Source of the DNA: Streptomyces lasiicapitis
GTDB taxonomy: Bacteria; Actinomycetota; Actinomycetes; Streptomycetales; Streptomycetaceae
Assembly (NCBI RefSeq): GCF_014646335.1
Contig: NZ_BMNG01000011.1
Coordinates: forward strand, 248,001-312,000
Reading direction: 5' to 3'
Length of the DNA stretch: 64,000 nucleotides
Shown: positions 23,924-32,889 of the stretch, in pieces
Position numbering within the stretch: position 1 is the stretch's first letter
Layout of the letters: every line of letters begins with the position of its first letter
Position numbers and translations under genes: made by a program
The notes under the pieces: generated by a model
What the model saw: only the letters and a program-made list of their open reading frames with translations
Told to the model about the DNA's origin: nothing
Databases searched by the model: none

Positions 23924-24910
23924 ATGCGTACCCGCTGCACCCGCACCCTGCTCACCGCCGCGCTCGCCGCCGCCACCGCCGCCGGGGGCCTCTCGGCGGC
24001 CGCGTACGCGGTTCCGGCGCCCCCGGCCGCCGGTCCCGCCGACACCATCGAGGTCTCCACGGCCGCGGAACTGAAGTCGGCGCTCACCGAGGCCGGCCCC
24101 GGCGACACGATCCACCTCGCGGACGGAACGTACTCCGGGAACTTCAAGACGACCGTGGCCGCGAACTCGGGCTCCCGCGTCACGCTGACCGGCTCCGCCA
24201 AGGCGGTGCTCACGGCGGGCGGCGGCTACGGCCTGCACCTCAACGGCGCCTCGTACTGGACCGTCAAGGGCATCACCGTCACCGGCGGCCAGAAGGGCAT
24301 CATGATCGACTCCGCGAAGGGGGTCGTGGTGGACGGCGTGACGGTCCACGGCCTCGACATGGAGGGCGTCCACTTCCGCAAGTCGAGCCCCGACGGCGTG
24401 ATCAAGAACTCGAAGATCTACGACACGGGCAACGACGACCGCGGCATGGGCGAGGGCGTCTACGTCGGCAGCGCGGGCGGCCTCTCCGACAAGAGCGACA
24501 ACGTACAGATCCTGAACAACGTCATCGGCCCGGACGTCGGCGGTGAGGCGATCGACCTCAAGGAGGGCACGAAGGGCGGCAAGGTCTCGGGCAACACCTT
24601 CGACGGCAAGGGCCTGACCGGCAACAACTACGACGACTCGTGGATCGACGTGAAGGGCAACGACTACGTCATCGAGGGCAACACCGGCAAGAACACCACG
24701 AACAACGGCTTCGAGACCCACACCCAGCAGTCCGGCTGGGGCTGCGGCACCGTCTTCCGCGCCAACAAGTCCGACCTGACGGGCGCCACCGGCGACAAGC
24801 AACTGGCGATCAACGTGACGAACAACAGCGGCAGTTGCAAGACAACGGTCCACGCGAGCAACACTGTCAAGGGCGGCAAGGGCCTGACGAATGTCCCGGT
24901 GACGCCGTAG
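23924..24910 (+). CDS. Secreted right-handed beta-helix protein, pectate lyase-like
   Basis: A 328-residue protein with a signal peptide (MRTRCTRTLLTAALAAATAAGGLSAAAYAV) and a right-handed parallel beta-helix. After a start strand (DTIEVSTAAELKSALTEAGPGDTIHLADGTYSG) come short repeating coils such as YWTVKGITVTGGQKGIMID, VVVDGVTVHGLDMEGVHFRK and VQILNNVIGPDVGGEAIDLKEG. Several PL families and related lyases share this layout; a single catalytic Lys/Arg cannot be picked with confidence. I chose the ATG at 23924, downstream of GGGAAGG, rather than the ATG at 23864, because it starts a clean signal peptide. Probably extracellular polysaccharide (pectin/uronate) degradation. Confidence 0.8.
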   Translation: MRTRCTRTLLTAALAAATAAGGLSAAAYAVPAPPAAGPADTIEVSTAAELKSALTEAGPGDTIHLADGTYSGNFKTTVAANSGSRVTLTGSAKAVLTAGGGYGLHLNGASYWTVKGITVTGGQKGIMIDSAKGVVVDGVTVHGLDMEGVHFRKSSPDGVIKNSKIYDTGNDDRGMGEGVYVGSAGGLSDKSDNVQILNNVIGPDVGGEAIDLKEGTKGGKVSGNTFDGKGLTGNNYDDSWIDVKGNDYVIEGNTGKNTTNNGFETHTQQSGWGCGTVFRANKSDLTGATGDKQLAINVTNNSGSCKTTVHASNTVKGGKGLTNVPVTP

Positions 24911-24925
24911 GCGGGGAGGCGCCTA
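24908..24925. terminator. Short hairpin containing both convergent stop codons
   Basis: TAGGCG, loop GGGAGG, CGCCTA: a 6-bp stem in which the left arm begins with the TAG stop of the pectate-lyase-like gene and the right arm ends with the reverse complement of the TAG stop of the lectin-like gene. As a terminator it is weak. Confidence 0.4.
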
Positions 24926-25432
24926 AACGGGCGAGCCCCACCACTCCATCCATCCACCTTCAGTGGAGCCGTGGACCGCCCCGTTGGGTTCCGTCACCAG
25001 ACAGGTGCTGTAGTTGGTCAGTGCGGGGCACAGAGTGTTGGTCGCGCCGTCGTAGTGGAAGCGCATGCCCTTGCGCCACTCGCATTGGCTGGCCCAGACG
25101 GCGTTGTTCTCCATGCTCTCGTTGTCGGTGGCCAGGCAGAGACCGGTGGCCTTGTTCTGGAGCTGCTCGTACGGTCTCTGATTGGGATCATCACCACGCC
25201 AGTCCCATTTCTGGAAATTGCTGCCGTTGCACTTCGTCAAGAAGACCCGTGACGTGGCTCCGTCGATCTTCCCGCCGGTGAGGCACCGCTCGCGGCTGTC
25301 GTCCACGAAGAACCAGTACGACGGGGCCGGTGCCGCCTGCGCGGGGGCGGGTTGGAGGACTCCAAGGCCACCGGCGACGACGAGGGCTGCGGCTCCGGCA
25401 CTCAGACGATTCTTGATCCAAGTCATGTGCAT
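24923..25432 (-). CDS. Secreted ricin-type lectin-like protein
   Basis: A 169-residue protein with a signal peptide (MHMTWIKNRLSAGAAALVVAGGLGVLQPAPAQA) and a Cys-containing domain of beta-trefoil character: CLTGGKIDGATSRVFLTKCNGSNFQKWDW, then NKATGLCLATDNESMENNAVWASQCEWRKGM. The spaced C..C pairs with a QxW-like QKWDW motif suggest a ricin B-type carbohydrate-binding fold with fewer than three complete lobes. The true start may be one of two close ATGs (25432 or 25426) or a GTG at 25459; no clear ribosome site helps. Likely binds a sugar or cell-wall ligand. Confidence 0.65.
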   Translation of the reverse strand: MHMTWIKNRLSAGAAALVVAGGLGVLQPAPAQAAPAPSYWFFVDDSRERCLTGGKIDGATSRVFLTKCNGSNFQKWDWRGDDPNQRPYEQLQNKATGLCLATDNESMENNAVWASQCEWRKGMRFHYDGATNTLCPALTNYSTCLVTEPNGAVHGSTEGGWMEWWGSPV

Positions 25433-25623
25433 GCGCGAAATGTAGTGGGTGCAACTCACCCCCCATCGAGGGCGAATGGGCGGAGAACCTGAGGAAAGGG
25501 TTGCCGATCGGCCAAGGAACAGTGGAGATTCACTTCCCTTTGCCGGTGAGGGCGACAGGAAGCCTGCCCTGATTCATCGGCGCTTCACCATCCCTCTGGC
25601 GCCGCGGGACCGCCCAAGGAGAA

Positions 25624-25665
25624 AACACTGTGGGCCCGCACCGTTCGGTGCGGGCCCACAGTGTT
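25624..25665 (-). terminator. Strong terminator of rpsA
   Basis: A perfect 19-bp stem, from AACACTGTGGGCCCGCACC, loop of 4, with its exact complement. Read on the minus strand the 3' side continues into TTTTC, giving a short U-tract. It lies about 31 bases past the rpsA stop. The remainder of the gap (25433-25623) shows no gene. Confidence 0.9.
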
Positions 25666-25695
25666 CAGCTACTGCCTAGGGAGAGCGACGCGAGG

Positions 25696-27216
25696 TCAGC
25701 TCTGGCCTCCGGCAAGCTTCTCGCGCAGAGCGGCGAGCGCCTCGTCCGACGCCAGGGCGCCGGAGTTGTCGTCCGACTCCGAGGAGTACGAACCGCCGCC
25801 GCCACCGCCACCGCCGGTGCCGGCGGCCGGAGCCGCGCCACCGGGAGCGGCCGCACCCTCGGCCTCGGCCTGGGCGTCCGCCTCGCGGGACTTGATGACC
25901 TGGGCCTGGTGCTGCTCGAAGCGCTGCTGCGCCTCGGCGTACTGGCCCTCCCAAGCCTCGCGCTGGGTCTCGAAGCCCTCGAGCCAGTCGTTGGTCTCGG
26001 GGTCGAAGCCCTCGGGGTAGATGTAGTTGCCCTGGTCGTCGTACGACGCGGCCATGCCGTACAGCGTCGGGTCGAACTCGACGGACGACGGGTCGGCACC
26101 GAAGGACTCGTTGGCCTGCTTGAGGCTCAGCGAGATCCGGCGACGCTCGAGGTCGATGTCGATGACCTTGACGAAGATCTCGTCGTTGACCTGGACGACC
26201 TGCTCCGGGATCTCCACGTGGCGCTCGGCCAGCTCGGAGATGTGGACCAGGCCCTCGATGCCCTCGTCGACGCGCACGAACGCGCCGAACGGAACGAGCT
26301 TGGTGACCTTACCGGGAACGACCTGCCCGATCTGGTGCGTGCGGGCGAACTGCTGCCACGGGTCTTCCTGCGTCGCCTTGAGCGACAGGGAGACGCGCTC
26401 GCGGTCCATGTCGACGTCGAGGACCTCGACGGTGACTTCCTGGCCGACCTCGACAACCTCGGAGGGGTGGTCGATGTGCTTCCAGGAGAGCTCGGAGACG
26501 TGGACGAGACCGTCGACGCCACCCAGGTCCACGAAGGCACCGAAGTTGACGATCGAGGAGACGACGCCGGAGCGGACCTGACCCTTCTGCAGGGTGGTGA
26601 GGAACGTCTGGCGGACCTCGGACTGCGTCTGCTCGAGCCAGGCACGGCGGGACAGGACCACGTTGTTGCGGTTCTTGTCCAGCTCGATGATCTTGGCCTC
26701 GAGCTCCTTGCCCACGTAGGGCTGAAGGTCGCGGACACGGCGCATCTCGACCAGGGAGGCCGGGAGGAAGCCACGGAGGCCGATGTCGAGGATGAGACCA
26801 CCCTTGACGACCTCGATGACGGTACCGGTGACGATTCCGTCTTCTTCCTTGATCTTCTCGATGGTGCCCCAGGCACGCTCGTACTGAGCGCGCTTCTTCG
26901 AGAGGATCAGGCGGCCTTCCTTGTCCTCCTTCTGGAGAACCAGGGCCTCGATCTCGTCGCCGACCTTGACGACCTCGTTCGGGTCGACATCGTGCTTGAT
27001 CGAGAGCTCGCGGCTCGGGATCACACCTTCGGTCTTGTAACCGATGTCGAGCAGGACCTCGTCCCGGTCGACCTTCACGATGACGCCGTCGACGATGTCG
27101 CCGTCGTTGAAGTACTTGATCGTCTCGTCGATCGCGGCGAGGAAGGCTTCCTCGTTACCGATGTCGTTGACCGCTACCTGCGGAGTGGTGGCGGTGGTCT
27201 CGGTGCTGCTCGTCAT
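25696..27216 (-). CDS. rpsA: 30S ribosomal protein S1
   Basis: A 506-residue actinobacterial S1. Four S1 OB-fold domains lie at about 38-107, 124-190, 211-279 and 296-365 (for example GDIVDGVIVKVDRDEVLLDIG, GQVRSGVVSSIVNFGAFVDLG, GQVVPGKVTKLVPFGAFVRVD). After them comes a charged region and a C-terminal tail with a Gly run (about residues 463-472) before a short helix. S1 binds mRNA upstream of the start codon and helps initiation; E. coli S1 has six domains, so four is the high-GC Gram-positive form. A consensus promoter at 27426 and a long perfect hairpin downstream define a monocistronic unit. Confidence 0.97.
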   Translation of the reverse strand: MTSSTETTATTPQVAVNDIGNEEAFLAAIDETIKYFNDGDIVDGVIVKVDRDEVLLDIGYKTEGVIPSRELSIKHDVDPNEVVKVGDEIEALVLQKEDKEGRLILSKKRAQYERAWGTIEKIKEEDGIVTGTVIEVVKGGLILDIGLRGFLPASLVEMRRVRDLQPYVGKELEAKIIELDKNRNNVVLSRRAWLEQTQSEVRQTFLTTLQKGQVRSGVVSSIVNFGAFVDLGGVDGLVHVSELSWKHIDHPSEVVEVGQEVTVEVLDVDMDRERVSLSLKATQEDPWQQFARTHQIGQVVPGKVTKLVPFGAFVRVDEGIEGLVHISELAERHVEIPEQVVQVNDEIFVKVIDIDLERRRISLSLKQANESFGADPSSVEFDPTLYGMAASYDDQGNYIYPEGFDPETNDWLEGFETQREAWEGQYAEAQQRFEQHQAQVIKSREADAQAEAEGAAAPGGAAPAAGTGGGGGGGGSYSSESDDNSGALASDEALAALREKLAGGQS

Positions 27217-27425
27217 GTGGGAAAGGGCTCCGGTACGGACATTGAAGTCGTAGGTACTGCTAGCGCCGGAACCCGTTTCGCTCTGCAGAAGCCGGACAGC
27301 TCAGGAGACGCCGATCCAAGGTTCCCGAAGGAAACGGACAGCCGCCTCGACAACCGAGGGGACATACAACAGACGCGAGCGCAACCTGCTATGTCTGAGG
27401 AACGCAGGCTCGCAGCGCAACTTGT

Positions 27426-27454
27426 AGCATACGGGGGCCGTCGTACAGGGTCAA
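27426..27454 (-). promoter_or_regulatory. Consensus vegetative promoter of rpsA
   Basis: On the minus strand TTGACC, exactly 17 bases, then TATGCT, close to the sigma-HrdB consensus. The start point would lie near 27419, giving an rpsA leader of about 200 nt. The gap between rpsA and the methyltransferase (27217-27605, 389 bases) otherwise holds no gene. The long leader may carry translational control, as ribosomal-protein leaders often do, but I see no named motif in it. Confidence 0.75.
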
Positions 27455-27605
27455 TGCGCGAAGGCGCACACCCGGGGCGGATCGCCGCATACCCGGCACA
27501 AAACCTGTTACATGAGGCCACACGGGCCGCATCGCGCTCTGCCGCGCCGCACCCCGGAGGGCCGCCGACAAGCCGCCAAGACAGCACGGACGGCACAGTA
27601 CGACC

Positions 27606-28439
27606 ATGGAGCGGATCATCCAAGAGCCCGAAGCGCCCGAGCCCGAGGCCACCCGGCGTGACGCCGACGTCACCGAGAGCAGCCGCGCCAATCGTGGCTG
27701 GTGGGACCGGAACGCGGACGAGTACCAGATCGAGCACGGCACGTTCCTCGGGGACGACCGTTTCGTGTGGGGTCCCGAGGGCCTCGACGAGGTCGAGGCG
27801 GAGCTGCTCGGCCCGGCGGAGGACCTGAAGGGCAAGGACGTCCTGGAGATCGGCGCCGGCGCGGCCCAGTGCTCGCGCTGGCTCGCCGCGCAGGGAGCGC
27901 GGCCGGTCGCCCTCGACCTCTCCCACCGCCAGCTCCAGCACGCGCAGCGCATCCAGGAGGACTTCGGCGGCCGGGTGGCGCTGGTGGAGGCCGACGCGGG
28001 CGCGCTGCCGTTCGCGGGCGGCTCCTTCGACCTCGCCTGCTCCGCGTACGGGGCGCTGCCGTTCGTCGCCGACCCGGTGCGGGTCCTGCGGGACGTGCGC
28101 CGTGTGCTGCGCCCCGGGGGCCGATTCGTCTTCTCCGTCACGCACCCGATCCGCTGGGCCTTCCCGGACGAGCCGGGTCCGGAGGGTCTCTCGGTGGCGG
28201 CCTCCTACTTCGACCGGACTCCGTACGTCGAGCAGGACGAGCAGGGCCGCGCGGTGTACGTGGAGCACCACCGGACGGTCGGGGACCGGGTGCGGGACGT
28301 GGTCGCGGGCGGGTTCCGCCTGGTGGACCTCGTGGAGCCGGAGTGGCCGGCGTGGAACACCCAGGAGTGGGGCGGGTGGTCGCCGCTACGGGGGAATCTG
28401 ATTCCGGGGACGGCGATCTTCGTGTGCGAGCGGGACTGA
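27606..28439 (+). CDS. Class I SAM-dependent methyltransferase
   Basis: A 277-residue methyltransferase. Residues 27-50 (SRANRGWWDRNADEYQIEHGTFL) are a recognisable actinobacterial lead-in, followed by motif I VLEIGAGAAQCSRWLAAQGARPVALDLSHRQL (SAM-binding glycine loop and acidic Asp), then DLACSAYGALPFVADPVRVLRDVRRVLRPGGRFVFSVTHP (motifs II-III and post-motif). The acceptor is unknown. It is divergent from rpsA and followed on the same strand by hrpB. Confidence 0.88.
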   Translation: MERIIQEPEAPEPEATRRDADVTESSRANRGWWDRNADEYQIEHGTFLGDDRFVWGPEGLDEVEAELLGPAEDLKGKDVLEIGAGAAQCSRWLAAQGARPVALDLSHRQLQHAQRIQEDFGGRVALVEADAGALPFAGGSFDLACSAYGALPFVADPVRVLRDVRRVLRPGGRFVFSVTHPIRWAFPDEPGPEGLSVAASYFDRTPYVEQDEQGRAVYVEHHRTVGDRVRDVVAGGFRLVDLVEPEWPAWNTQEWGGWSPLRGNLIPGTAIFVCERD

Positions 28440-28546
28440 GGTCTCGGGGCCGATGCCTGCTGCTCGGGTCCGTTTCGGGCGTGGGCGGCGGTGTACGGGG
28501 CTGAGTGGGTGTTCGTGCTCGGGCGGCGGCGTACGAGACTGAGGGC

Positions 28547-31510
28547 GTGATCCGTGACGCCGCTCTGAAACTGCCCGTGCGCGAGGCGCTGCCCGCGCTG
28601 CGCGCCGCCCTGGAGGGGCCGGGTGCCGCCGTGCTGTGCGCGCCGCCCGGCACCGGCAAGACCACCCTCGTACCGCTGGCGCTCGCCGGGCTCGTGGACG
28701 GCGAGGGTGACGGGCGCGGTCCGGTACGTCGCGTCGTGGTCGCCGAGCCCCGGCGCATCGCCGCGCGGGCCGCCGCCCGGCGGATGGCGTGGCTGCTCGG
28801 CGAGAAGGTCGGCGGGAGCGTCGGCTACACGGTGCGCGGCGAGCGCGTGGTGGGGCCACGCGCTCGCGTGGAGGTCGTCACGACCGGTGTCCTGCTCCAG
28901 CGCCTGCAGCGCGACCAGGAGCTCGCGGGCGTGGATGCCGTCGTGATCGACGAGTGTCACGAGCGGCATCTGGACGCCGATACGGTCGCGGCCTTCCTGA
29001 TCGACGTGCGCGAGGCGCTGCGGCCGGAGCTGAAGCTGGTGGCGGCTTCGGCGACCACGGACGCGGAGGGGTGGGCGCGGGTCCTCGGCGGTGCGCCCGT
29101 GGTGGAGGCGGCGGGGACCGCGCACCCCGTGGAGGTGGTGTGGGCTCCGCCCGCGCGGCCGGTGCGGCCGCCGCACGGGATGCGGGTGGATCCGGCGCTG
29201 CTCGCGCATGTGGCCGCGACGGTGCGGCGGGCGCTTCGGGAGCGGGACGGGGACGTGCTGTGCTTCCTGCCCGGGGTCGGCGAGATCGGCCGGGTGGCGG
29301 GGCAGCTGGGGGATCTGGGCGGGGTCGAGGTGCTCCAGGTGCACGGGCGGGCGCCGGCCGCCGTGCAGGACGCGGTCCTCGCGGGCGGGGAGCGGCGCCG
29401 GGTCGTGCTCGCGACGTCGGTGGCCGAGTCGTCCTTGACGGTGCCGGGGGTGCGGGTCGTGGTGGACTCCGGTCTCGCGCGGGAGCCGCGGGTGGATCAC
29501 GCGCGGGGGCTGAGTTCCCTGACCACCGTGCGGGCCTCGCAGGCGGCCGGGCGGCAGCGGGCGGGGCGGGCCGGGCGTGAGGCGCCGGGCGCGGTGTACC
29601 GGTGCTGGGCGGAGGCCGAGGACGGGCGCCTCTCGCGTTTCCCCTCCCCCGAGATCAAGGTGGCCGACCTGACGGCGTTCGCGCTGCAGGCCGCGTGCTG
29701 GGGGGATCCCGGGGCGGGCGGGCTCGCGCTGCTCGACGCGCCGCCCGCGGGCGCGATGGCCGCCGCGCGGGACGTACTGACGGCGATCGGCGCGGTGGAC
29801 GGCGCGACGGGGCGGGTCACGGACCGTGGGGTCCGGCTGTCCCGGGCCGGGGTGCACCCACGGCTCGCCCGCGCCCTCCTGGACGCGGCACCCCGGGTCG
29901 GCGCCCGCCGCGCGGCAGAGGCCGTCGCCCTCCTCAGCGAAGAGCCTCCCCGTGAGTACGGGGACGACCTCGCATCGGCGCTGCGTGCTGCCCGCCGGGG
30001 CGCGGACGCGTACGCCGCGCGCTGGCGGAGCGAGGTACGGCGCCTCACGTCGGCGGCGGGAGCCACGCCGTCGGCCACCGCGCCGCCGACCGGGGCGGCC
30101 ACGTCCACGGGTGCCGCGCCGTCGACCACGCCCATGTCGGCCGACCGGGCCACGCCCACGTCGGCCGCGACCACCGCGTCGGCGCGGGACATTTCCCACC
30201 CACTCGCCGGGCACCTGAAACCGGGGGCACCGAGCGCCGACGCCCCGGAGCGCGGTGGGGCCGGAGACACGGGCGGGGTCGGCCAGGAGCGGGTCAGCAG
30301 CAGCCCCATGCCCACCCGCGACCCGGACCCAACAGGACCACACACCAACGCCGTGGAGGGAAGCCGAGGGCGGAAGGCCGCGAGCCCTGCACCCGCCCGG
30401 AACCCGGAACCGGCAGAGGCACGCGCCGACGCGACGCAGAGCGGCTCGGCCTCGGACCGCGACGGCCGCGAGCACGACAGCGGCGGCCTCGGGCCCTTGG
30501 CCGACGGCCAGGGCCCCCGAGACGACCTAGTCGTAGGCCTCGTAGCCGCCCTCGCCTTCCCGGAGCGGGTGGCGAGGCGCCAGAGGGACGGGACGTATCT
30601 GATGGTCGGCGGGACGCGGGCCGAGGTGGGGAACGGGTCCGGGATCGCGGGGGCCCCGTGGGTCGCGGTGGCTGTGGCTGATCGGGGGGTGGGGGCCGGG
30701 CACGCTCGGGTGCGGCTCGGGGCCGTTGTCGACGAGGGTGTCGCCCGTGCGGCCGCCGCGTCGCTGCTCGCCGAGGGGGACGAGGTCGCCTGGGTCGACG
30801 GTGGGCTCGTCGCGCGGCATGTGGAGCGGCTGGGTGCGGTGGAGCTTGTGGTGCGGCCGTTGCGGGACCCGGACCCCGTACTCGTACGGGAAGGGCTGCT
30901 TGAAGGGCTGCGGCGGGAGGGGCTCGGGCTGCTGCGGTGGGACCGGGACGCGTCCGCACTGCGCGACCGGCTGCGATTTCTGCGGCGGCACCTGGGCGAG
31001 CCCTGGCCGGACGTGTCCGACGAGGTGCTCCTGGAGCGGGCCGACGCGTGGCTCGAACCCGAGCTCGGGCGGGCCCGCCGCCGCGCCGACCTGGGGCGCA
31101 TCGACGCCGGGCAGGCGCTGACGCGGCTGCTGCCGTGGGCCACCGGCGAGGCAGCCCGCCTGGACGCCCTTGCGCCGGAGCGCGTGGAGGTGCCGAGCGG
31201 GTCCCGGATCCGCGTCGACTACGCGGATCCCGAACAGCCCGTGCTGGCCGTGAAGTTGCAGGAGATGTTCGGGCTTCAGGACACTCCGCGCGTGGCGGGC
31301 GTACCGCTGCTTGTGCATCTGCTGTCGCCCGCAGGGCGCCCCGCGGCCGTCACCGCCGACCTCGCCTCCTTCTGGCGCGACGGCTACCGCTCGGTGCGCG
31401 CCGAACTGCGCGGCCGCTACCCGAAGCACCCCTGGCCGGAAGATCCGGCGACGGCCGCGCCGACCCGCTACACGAAGGCCCGCCAGGACCGACGGGGCGC
31501 GGGCGCCTGA
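28547..31510 (+). CDS. hrpB: ATP-dependent RNA helicase HrpB
   Basis: A DEAH/RHA helicase of about 987 residues. Motif I is APPGTGKTT, motif Ia VAEPRRIAARAAARR, motif II is DECHERH (DECH type), motif III SATTD, motif V VLATSVAESSLTVPGV and motif VI GRQRAGRAGR. The C-terminal HrpB region (LVRPLRDPDP..., ending VRAELRGRYPKHPWPEDP) is complete. Most HrpB proteins have about 820-850 residues; here a low-complexity Ala/Pro/Thr-rich stretch of about 160 residues (roughly 30040-30520) is inserted between the helicase core and the C-terminal domain. I chose the GTG at 28547, which matches the family N-terminus; an in-frame GTG at 28505 is possible. Confidence 0.92.
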   Translation: MIRDAALKLPVREALPALRAALEGPGAAVLCAPPGTGKTTLVPLALAGLVDGEGDGRGPVRRVVVAEPRRIAARAAARRMAWLLGEKVGGSVGYTVRGERVVGPRARVEVVTTGVLLQRLQRDQELAGVDAVVIDECHERHLDADTVAAFLIDVREALRPELKLVAASATTDAEGWARVLGGAPVVEAAGTAHPVEVVWAPPARPVRPPHGMRVDPALLAHVAATVRRALRERDGDVLCFLPGVGEIGRVAGQLGDLGGVEVLQVHGRAPAAVQDAVLAGGERRRVVLATSVAESSLTVPGVRVVVDSGLAREPRVDHARGLSSLTTVRASQAAGRQRAGRAGREAPGAVYRCWAEAEDGRLSRFPSPEIKVADLTAFALQAACWGDPGAGGLALLDAPPAGAMAAARDVLTAIGAVDGATGRVTDRGVRLSRAGVHPRLARALLDAAPRVGARRAAEAVALLSEEPPREYGDDLASALRAARRGADAYAARWRSEVRRLTSAAGATPSATAPPTGAATSTGAAPSTTPMSADRATPTSAATTASARDISHPLAGHLKPGAPSADAPERGGAGDTGGVGQERVSSSPMPTRDPDPTGPHTNAVEGSRGRKAASPAPARNPEPAEARADATQSGSASDRDGREHDSGGLGPLADGQGPRDDLVVGLVAALAFPERVARRQRDGTYLMVGGTRAEVGNGSGIAGAPWVAVAVADRGVGAGHARVRLGAVVDEGVARAAAASLLAEGDEVAWVDGGLVARHVERLGAVELVVRPLRDPDPVLVREGLLEGLRREGLGLLRWDRDASALRDRLRFLRRHLGEPWPDVSDEVLLERADAWLEPELGRARRRADLGRIDAGQALTRLLPWATGEAARLDALAPERVEVPSGSRIRVDYADPEQPVLAVKLQEMFGLQDTPRVAGVPLLVHLLSPAGRPAAVTADLASFWRDGYRSVRAELRGRYPKHPWPEDPATAAPTRYTKARQDRRGAGA

Positions 31511-31539
31511 GCGGGCTCCGAAGTCCGCCGCGGTACGAA

Positions 31540-31620
31540 GGGCCCTGAAGGGGCGCGGGGCTGCGTCCATGTGCGGCTCCGCCGCGTGGGCGCGACCAGC
31601 CACTGACGGCCCGCAGGTTT
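31540..31620. repeat. Diverged family B repeat between convergent genes
   Basis: The 134-base gap between hrpB and the DUF3068 gene holds a block that, on the minus strand, reads GGCTGGTCGCGC, about 26 unrelated bases including GCGGCGGAGCCGC, then CAGCCCCGCGCCCCTTCAGG. This is the same start and end as the family B repeats at 47540 and 62529 but with a different middle. No gene is visible. Confidence 0.55.
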
Positions 31621-31644
31621 CGCACCGCACATCCAGCGAAGCGC

Positions 31645-32643
31645 CTAGGCCTTGACCGGCTCGGGTTCCGGGTCCTTCGCGGCGGACGGCGCCGGGTCGC
31701 CCGGTCTGCGGCTGCGGGCCTCCAGCCAGAGGGAGAGCGCGAGCAGGAGCGCGCCGAGGACGAGGAAGCCCCAGGGGAGGTAGGAGGTCAGCAGGAGCAC
31801 CAGGACGCGCTGGGACTTCACCAGGTCGACCGTGCTCTGGATGTAGTCCTCGCGCATCTTCACGTGCCCGGCGAACACCGTGACCTTGTCGCGGTCGCCG
31901 AGCAGGGTGCCGCCGCGCAGTTCGTTCCGCTGGATCTCCTCGCCGTAGACGGGCGCCCCGGTGGTCGGGTCGACCCAGAACTTGCGGATCGTGGTGTACC
32001 AGCGGGTGGTGCCGGTCTTGGCGAGGGACTCCGGGGTGATGTCCTTGACCGGCATCGTCCTGGGGAAGGGGACCTTGGTCCAGGGGATGGTCTGCTCGAA
32101 GTAGTAGACCTTCACGCCGCGGAAGTCCTGGGTGCCCTTGTAGTGGATGGGCCTGGTGATGCGGGCCTGCGCGTCGAAGTACTCGTAGTCCCGCTTCTCG
32201 GTCAGGAAGGGCCACTTGAACTCGATGCCCTCGCGCTTGACGGGGTCGCCGTCGACCATCTCGCCGGTGGCGTGCACGGGTTCCTGGCTGTGCGCGTCGA
32301 AGATGTACCGCTCGGGGATCTTGGAGACCATCTTGCCCTCGGCGTCCTGTACGTAGGACAGGGCGTCCCAGACCACGACGTCGCGGTCGGCACTCTTCTC
32401 GATCTTCTCCGACGCCTCCACGTTGCCCTTGAGGGTCTGCACGATGGTGACCATGGGGACCTTCTTGGCCTTCATCGTGCCGTAGTCGATGAGCGTCGGG
32501 TTCTTCGCCTCCAGGACCGCCTCCTGGTACTGGCTCGGCGGGATCTTGGCGAGGCGCGGGAAGGCGTACCAGCGCATGAGCGGGGACATGGCCGCGCAGA
32601 ACACGGCGAAGGCGAGCAGGACCAGGCTGGCCTTGCGGCGCAT
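31645..32643 (-). CDS. DUF3068 domain membrane protein
   Basis: A 332-residue protein with one membrane segment at each end (about 4-22 and 286-308), a large extracytoplasmic domain and a Pro-rich cytoplasmic tail. The domain (VLEAKNPTLIDYGTMKAKKVPMVTIVQTLKGN..., HYKGTQDFRGVKVYYFEQ, TRWYTTIRKFWVDPTTGAPVYGEEIQRNELR) fits DUF3068, a family related to the PorA of corynebacteria. GGGAGGG lies 5 bases before the ATG and overlaps the stop codon of the 44-residue gene upstream, so translation is coupled. Function unknown; an envelope role is likely. Confidence 0.85.
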   Translation of the reverse strand: MRRKASLVLLAFAVFCAAMSPLMRWYAFPRLAKIPPSQYQEAVLEAKNPTLIDYGTMKAKKVPMVTIVQTLKGNVEASEKIEKSADRDVVVWDALSYVQDAEGKMVSKIPERYIFDAHSQEPVHATGEMVDGDPVKREGIEFKWPFLTEKRDYEYFDAQARITRPIHYKGTQDFRGVKVYYFEQTIPWTKVPFPRTMPVKDITPESLAKTGTTRWYTTIRKFWVDPTTGAPVYGEEIQRNELRGGTLLGDRDKVTVFAGHVKMREDYIQSTVDLVKSQRVLVLLLTSYLPWGFLVLGALLLALSLWLEARSRRPGDPAPSAAKDPEPEPVKA

Positions 32644-32654
32644 CTCGGCCCTCC

Positions 32655-32789
32655 CTACGGGTGCTTGGGGACGGTGGTGAGCAGCGGCTTGGGCGAGGTC
32701 TCGCCGGACGGGGCTCCGACGGCCGTGATCGTCAGGACCAGGGCGAGGGCGACGGCGAGACCGGTGGCGGCGGCGATGAGGGCACGCAT
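32655..32789 (-). CDS. SPW_0924 family small membrane peptide (44 aa)
   Basis: A 44-codon gene too short for usual ORF cut-offs. It encodes one membrane helix (residues 4-24, Ala/Leu/Val-rich) and a short outer tail APSGETSPKPLLTTVPKHP. GGGAGG lies 5 bases before the ATG. Its TAG stop overlaps the ribosome site of the DUF3068 gene 11 bases on, so the two form an operon. The conserved tail matches what I remember of the Streptomyces SPW_0924 family. Function unknown. Confidence 0.8.
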   Translation of the reverse strand: MRALIAAATGLAVALALVLTITAVGAPSGETSPKPLLTTVPKHP

Positions 32790-32889
32790 ACGGGCCTCCC
32801 GAGGCGGCTGGAACCAGGAACTGACTGTGCGTCAGGGCTGGGGCACCGTAGCAACGGACAGGCCAGATGAGAACACGTTGCACACACGG

